A stretch of 64,000 nucleotides of DNA from Bradyrhizobium icense. GTDB lineage: Bacteria; Pseudomonadota; Alphaproteobacteria; Rhizobiales; Xanthobacteraceae. Each line of letters starts with the position of its first letter. The stretch's first letter is position 1. The stretch is from NCBI RefSeq assembly GCF_001693385.1, contig NZ_CP016428.1:2046001-2110000 (forward strand), written 5' to 3'. Under the pieces are notes generated by a model, which was not told where the DNA came from, did not search any database, and was given only the letters and a program-made list of their open reading frames with translations. Shown here one piece after another: positions 60,795-64,000 of the stretch. The position numbers were made by a program, and so were the translations under genes.

Positions 60795-61499
60795 CTAAAG
60801 CTGCAAATGGGCGGGCAAAAAGGCCGCAATTTCTGAGGCCGGTACAAAGTATTTGGCGATATCACGCGTTTCCATCTTTCTGGTGTCAGGTCGATATTTC
60901 GGTTGCGAAATTTTCCGGCTCATTATGCCGAGCAGGCATTTGCGTTTGACATCGAACACTCCTGATCCGGAATTACCGGTGCGAGCCACATCGGCGATCA
61001 CCGTGCTGAATCGGCTGCGGGTTCCAGCCGGCAGCCGATCGGGCGAGAGGATGTGGGAGCGCACGGCAGATCCCGGTACAATGGTCACAACCTCTTGCCC
61101 CGGCCTGGGCGGTTCGGCGCAGATTGAGTTTCGACGAAGCCGCAATCGCACCGGAAGAAGCGCTTCATCAACCGATAGCAGCGTTAAATCTGTTCCCTCG
61201 AAACTGCCTTCTTTGACGACACGGGTCGGATATTCCAATCCGGCAATCGCGACCTTGGGCCGCGTCAGCCAGGTCCGGCCTGCGACATGCGCTGCCGTGA
61301 TGAACAGGCCTTTTCCGAGATAGATGCCTGATCCCGGCCCCCAGCTCTGCATCGGCGTCTGATGAATGCCTACCGCGTACGGCAGCAGCGTCTCGTCGGC
61401 GCCTTGCGCGCATGTCGGCTGCCACGCAGCCGCCAGAAGAAGGATGCTATGCAGCAATGGTACGCGCAGCAATTTCGAGGTGAGTTGAGCGAACGGCAA
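60795..61499 (-). CDS. secreted trypsin-like serine protease
   Basis: 234 aa, TTG start. A signal peptide (about 1-31) precedes a chymotrypsin-fold domain. The triad is visible: His71 in FITAAHV, Asp104 in GTDLTLL and Ser177 in RTGNSGSGVFDV. Two Cys (CAEPP and RKCLLG) might form a disulfide. It is short and has no PDZ domain, unlike HtrA. It lies between the GDP-fucose genes and the exosortase accessory genes, so it may act on envelope or exported proteins (inference). Confidence 0.85.
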   Translation of the reverse strand: MPFAQLTSKLLRVPLLHSILLLAAAWQPTCAQGADETLLPYAVGIHQTPMQSWGPGSGIYLGKGLFITAAHVAGRTWLTRPKVAIAGLEYPTRVVKEGSFEGTDLTLLSVDEALLPVRLRLRRNSICAEPPRPGQEVVTIVPGSAVRSHILSPDRLPAGTRSRFSTVIADVARTGNSGSGVFDVKRKCLLGIMSRKISQPKYRPDTRKMETRDIAKYFVPASEIAAFLPAHLQL

Positions 61500-61531
61500 A
61501 AATCACCTGTCAAGTTTGCACGCCGCGACCT

Positions 61532-62233
61532 TCAACTCGCGCCGGTAAAGAACTTAAGTTCCTGAGGTGGAATGGCGGCGAGCAGATCGCGGATAAACTG
61601 ATCCTGCAGTTTGAACGATACATCCTTCGGCAGACCGATCGTGGAGACCCTGATTAGGGCACCATCGGGAATGATCCCGCGCAGGCCATACTTCAGCCGG
61701 CTCAACTGATGATCGACGACGCCATTGGCGATATCGTTGCCGACCCGCAGCCAGTAAGTCACCGGTTCGAATCTCGATTCTCTTGTCGCAACCAATCGAG
61801 TCATCTTGATGGGTTGCGCGCCATTGCGATAGCCAATCGCGGCATCCGCTTTTTCCGAGATCCGGAAGCCATTGGCGGTATAGCAAATCTCCGGACGGTG
61901 GGACTTCAGCCGATAGTTCTGTACCGGACCGTATGCGACCATCAGCATGACGATGTTGCCATGTCCGTCCGTATAGCCCCGGCCAACTTCCTGGCTGTAA
62001 ATCTTTCCAGCGAGCGGGTCCGGCTGAACGTACGCGTCTGGATCTGCTGGACGCACCGGACTAATTTCGGGAACCAGCTTCCAGGTTCCAAATTGGCGCG
62101 GAATGACGGTTTCGAGGCTAGGGGAGGCCGACGTACGGGCCATCAGTTGACGGGGCGCCAGCACTGTCGCAAGCACGGCGCATCCCACGATTGCGATACA
62201 TGCCAGTATGATCTGAATTCGAGGGTATTTCAT
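61532..62233 (-). CDS. epsI: EpsI family protein (exosortase-associated)
   Basis: 233 aa from ATG 62233 (TTG 62248 alternative). One N-terminal membrane helix (about 7-25), then a periplasmic EpsI domain: IPRQFGTWKLV, VMLMVAYG, and SHRPEICYTANGF with its conserved His and Cys. The domain normally sits with exosortases, either separate or fused; here it is a separate gene on the strand opposite the exosortase. It is divergent from the EpsD-like gene. Confidence 0.9.
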   Translation of the reverse strand: MKYPRIQIILACIAIVGCAVLATVLAPRQLMARTSASPSLETVIPRQFGTWKLVPEISPVRPADPDAYVQPDPLAGKIYSQEVGRGYTDGHGNIVMLMVAYGPVQNYRLKSHRPEICYTANGFRISEKADAAIGYRNGAQPIKMTRLVATRESRFEPVTYWLRVGNDIANGVVDHQLSRLKYGLRGIIPDGALIRVSTIGLPKDVSFKLQDQFIRDLLAAIPPQELKFFTGAS

Positions 62234-62246
62234 CGAGACCACGCAC

Positions 62247-62274
62247 AATTGAGAGTTAAAAAATTGAGAGTTAA
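62247..62274. repeat. direct repeat AATTGAGAGTTAA x2 in the epsI/epsD divergent region
   Basis: Exact 13-base copies at 62247-62259 and 62262-62274 start 15 bases apart. They lie just upstream of the epsI start. A tandem element there could be a regulator site or an AT-rich duplication. The rest of the 267-base divergent region to 62500 shows no gene. Confidence 0.6.
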
Positions 62275-62500
62275 TTGGATCAGATGTTTCTGATGAGGAT
62301 ATACTCCAACTGGCCGATTTACAGTCAAAAGAAAGAGATAATCAGTCCCTTAACGAAATTAACATAAACAACGGAATTTGCAGCAAAAAAGTGCTATAGG
62401 CTCGACCGTGGACAGCGGGCTCGCTAGTCATAGCAGGATCAGGCACGGCCGGCCTGTTGCATTTGTTTCCCGGCCCTATTTGGATGCACGGAGTTCCTGG

Positions 62501-63370
62501 ATGAAGGGTATGTCCATCAAGATCGCCCGGCTGGCCGTTTTGCTCGCCTGCGGTGCGGTCGCCTTGGCCGGTTGCGGCAAAAGCGACCAGCCCGCCGCTT
62601 CCAAAGGACAGGTGGTTGCGCGTGTCGGCGAAGAAGTCGTGACCATCCAGGATCTGGAGAACGAGTTTCGCTGGGCGAACGTGACGCCGGACAAGCAGAA
62701 GGAGCCCGAGATAGTCAAACGCGTCCTGGGTGATCTGGTCGTGCGTAAACATTTGCTCCGCCAGGCCATGGCGGCGAAGCTCGATCGCGAACCGGGCGTG
62801 CTGCTGGACCTCTTGAGGTCGCGCGAACAAATTCTCGAGAATGCGTATCTGCAGCGGACGGCGGCTGCCAAGGCGCCGGGCAAGGCAGATATTGACAGAT
62901 ACATCGCCAACAACCCGGCGAAATTCGCCGGCAGAAGACTGCTCAGCGTCGAACAAATCGCATTTCCAATAGGGCCATCCACCCAGTCTTTCGTCGAAGC
63001 GAACAAGAACGCCAAATCGCTCGACGAAATCGACCAGAAGCTAACCGCGGCTGGCATTCCCCACGGTCGGCAAATGGGCGCGCTGAACAGCGGCGATTTG
63101 CCGCCGGAGTTTTACGGATTGATCGAGGCCAAGAAGGCGGACGACGTGTTTTTCGTCCGCGCCGGCCAGAACGGCGTGTTCTTCAAGGTCAAGGGTGAGG
63201 AGCCGCGCCCGCTCGAAGGCGATGCGGCGGCCAATCTTGCACGGCAGTTGATGCGTGCGGACGCGGTCAAGGCCGAACTGGGCATTGCGCGCTATTCTGC
63301 GAATCTCGAAGCGAAATATGAAGGTGAATACGCAAACATCATGCAGCCGGCAGATGGCAAGAAAAACTGA
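62501..63370 (+). CDS. epsD: EpsD family peptidyl-prolyl isomerase lipoprotein
   Basis: 289 aa from ATG 62501 with GGAG nine bases upstream. Lipobox ALAGC (Cys about 25). SurA/PrsA-like N-terminal helical part with VVARVGEEVVTIQDLENEF, IVKRVLGDLVVRKHLLRQAM, then a parvulin-like region (LLSVEQIAFP, DEIDQKLTAAGIPHG). The EpsD family typically accompanies exosortases and EPS export. It probably folds an exported protein at the periplasmic face. It begins the plus-strand run to the exosortase. Confidence 0.85.
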   Translation: MKGMSIKIARLAVLLACGAVALAGCGKSDQPAASKGQVVARVGEEVVTIQDLENEFRWANVTPDKQKEPEIVKRVLGDLVVRKHLLRQAMAAKLDREPGVLLDLLRSREQILENAYLQRTAAAKAPGKADIDRYIANNPAKFAGRRLLSVEQIAFPIGPSTQSFVEANKNAKSLDEIDQKLTAAGIPHGRQMGALNSGDLPPEFYGLIEAKKADDVFFVRAGQNGVFFKVKGEEPRPLEGDAAANLARQLMRADAVKAELGIARYSANLEAKYEGEYANIMQPADGKKN

Positions 63371-63419
63371 GCGCGGATGTGATCGCGCCGCCGTAAGATG
63401 TTCCACAAGGCGATATTGA

Positions 63420-63641
63420 ATGACGACGTTTTTTGATGTGTTGACCGTTACCTGTTTCGTGGCGCTGGTGATCGCGTTCTTCCAGTTCACCGAGCGGGAC
63501 AATCGAACGTTGCTGCACTACATGCTGGCTGGCATTGTATTCGCCGTCGCTAACCAAGTCGGAAATGCGGGCTCGTTCTACCTTGCGCTGGTCTTGATTC
63601 TTGCTGGCGCTGGTTACGCGGTTTTGATAGCCCGGAGATGA
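63420..63641 (+). CDS. small two-helix exosortase-system accessory protein, 73 aa
   Basis: Two to three membrane helices (VLTVTCFVALVIAFFQF near the start, AGSFYLALVLILAGAGYAVL at the end) and a short charged loop with ERDNRT. Its position between EpsD and the exosortase, and its size, fit the XrtV-type sorting-system accessory protein. That assignment is from memory of the family and needs a profile search. Confidence 0.6.
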   Translation: MTTFFDVLTVTCFVALVIAFFQFTERDNRTLLHYMLAGIVFAVANQVGNAGSFYLALVLILAGAGYAVLIARR

Positions 63642-63699
63642 ACTGTTTGTTCCATTTAATGGTATCAATGAATTAGATTTGGAACCTGTTGGTATTTGA

Positions 63700-64000
63700 A
63701 TGACATATTCGCAAGTAATACCATCGGCGAAGGCAGGTTTTCTCGGCCCTTTTTTATGGCCGGCGCTGCTCGGCGTCTCTGTGATCGCCGCCTATGCCCA
63801 GACCGTTCTCAGTTTGATCGATGGACCTTGGCAGACGGAGCAGGAGGGCCACGGTCCGCTCATCATTGCGGCCTCGCTCTGGCTGATCTGGCAATCGCGT
63901 GAGAAGTTGAGGGCCGTTGAAATTTCTCCGGCCCCCGTCACGGGGTGGCTTGCTCTGCTCGGCGGCTTGGTCATCCTCTATCTCGCCCGGATCCAACAGG
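63700..64000 (+). CDS. exosortase, N-terminal part (cut by the window end)
   Basis: ATG at 63700 opens a frame that runs off the window after 100 codons. At least two membrane helices are visible. GPWQTEQEGHGPLIIAASLW near residues 42-61 matches the early EQxxHGP-type motif of exosortases, with polar residues between helices. The catalytic Cys, Arg and His lie further on and are not in the window. The small accessory neighbour and PEPxxWA-type substrates suggest an XrtV-type enzyme. Only the first third is visible. Confidence 0.75.
   Translation, partial: MTYSQVIPSAKAGFLGPFLWPALLGVSVIAAYAQTVLSLIDGPWQTEQEGHGPLIIAASLWLIWQSREKLRAVEISPAPVTGWLALLGGLVILYLARIQQ

Noticed and set aside
61755-61780. 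GGTTCGAATC sequence resembling a tRNA T-arm
   Set aside because: It is inside the epsI coding sequence, with no acceptor or anticodon arms around it.

Overview
The window reads as chromosomal DNA of a Bradyrhizobium-like alphaproteobacterium. Support: GC-rich coding sequence, frequent GTG/TTG starts, ATGA/GTGA gene overlaps, an H-NS/HvrA-type nucleoid protein, and PEP-CTERM proteins with the 'PEPxxWAMM' signature seen in alphaproteobacteria. The species is not determined. No rRNA, tRNA, CRISPR array or intact insertion sequence was seen.

Layout. 0.3-7.6 kb: an initiating polyprenyl-phosphate sugar transferase, an H-NS-like protein, a secreted twin-CX3C protein, and a minus-strand nucleotide-sugar operon (RfbF-type cytidylyltransferase, epimerase, cupin 3,5-epimerase, reductase-like SDR). 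8.1-19.6 kb: a type II secretion system (T2SS: gspD, lipoprotein, gspE, F, H, I, J, L, M, C/N-like, prepilin peptidase) with gspK inverted inside it. 19.7-27 kb: a PEP-CTERM protein, VanZ-like and PilZ proteins, several very small ORFs, an XRE regulator with paired palindromic operators, a two-gene unit of unknown function and a GT2 glycosyltransferase. 27.2-32 kb: an orphan RND efflux permease, a broken NodZ-like fucosyltransferase remnant and a second PEP-CTERM protein.

32.3-45.5 kb: a visibly more AT-rich exopolysaccharide (EPS) block. It holds a GT11-like transferase, the detached major pseudopilin gene gspG, a Tat-exported glycosidase-like protein, a Wzy-like polymerase, a GT25, a Wzx flippase, an acyltransferase, a UDP-sugar dehydrogenase, a GT61 and a GT4. 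45.5-60.7 kb: a conserved EPS and exosortase-associated block. It holds an oxidoreductase-epimerase fusion, GT2, serine acetyltransferase-like protein, GT26-STAS fusion, PrsT-type TPR lipoprotein, beta-barrel, Wza-like export protein, ExeA-like ATPase, Wzz-like chain-length protein, BY-kinase, and the GDP-fucose genes fcl and gmd. 60.8-64 kb: a trypsin-like protease, EpsI, an EpsD-type PPIase lipoprotein, a two-helix accessory protein and the first 100 codons of an exosortase cut by the window edge.

How the parts fit (inference): the sugar-nucleotide enzymes and glycosyltransferases build a lipid-linked repeat unit that probably contains fucose. Wzx and Wzy flip and polymerise it. The Wzz/BY-kinase/export/barrel set controls its length and moves it out. 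The exosortase processes PEP-CTERM proteins, two of which are encoded here. The T2SS shares the locus and probably exports envelope or matrix proteins.
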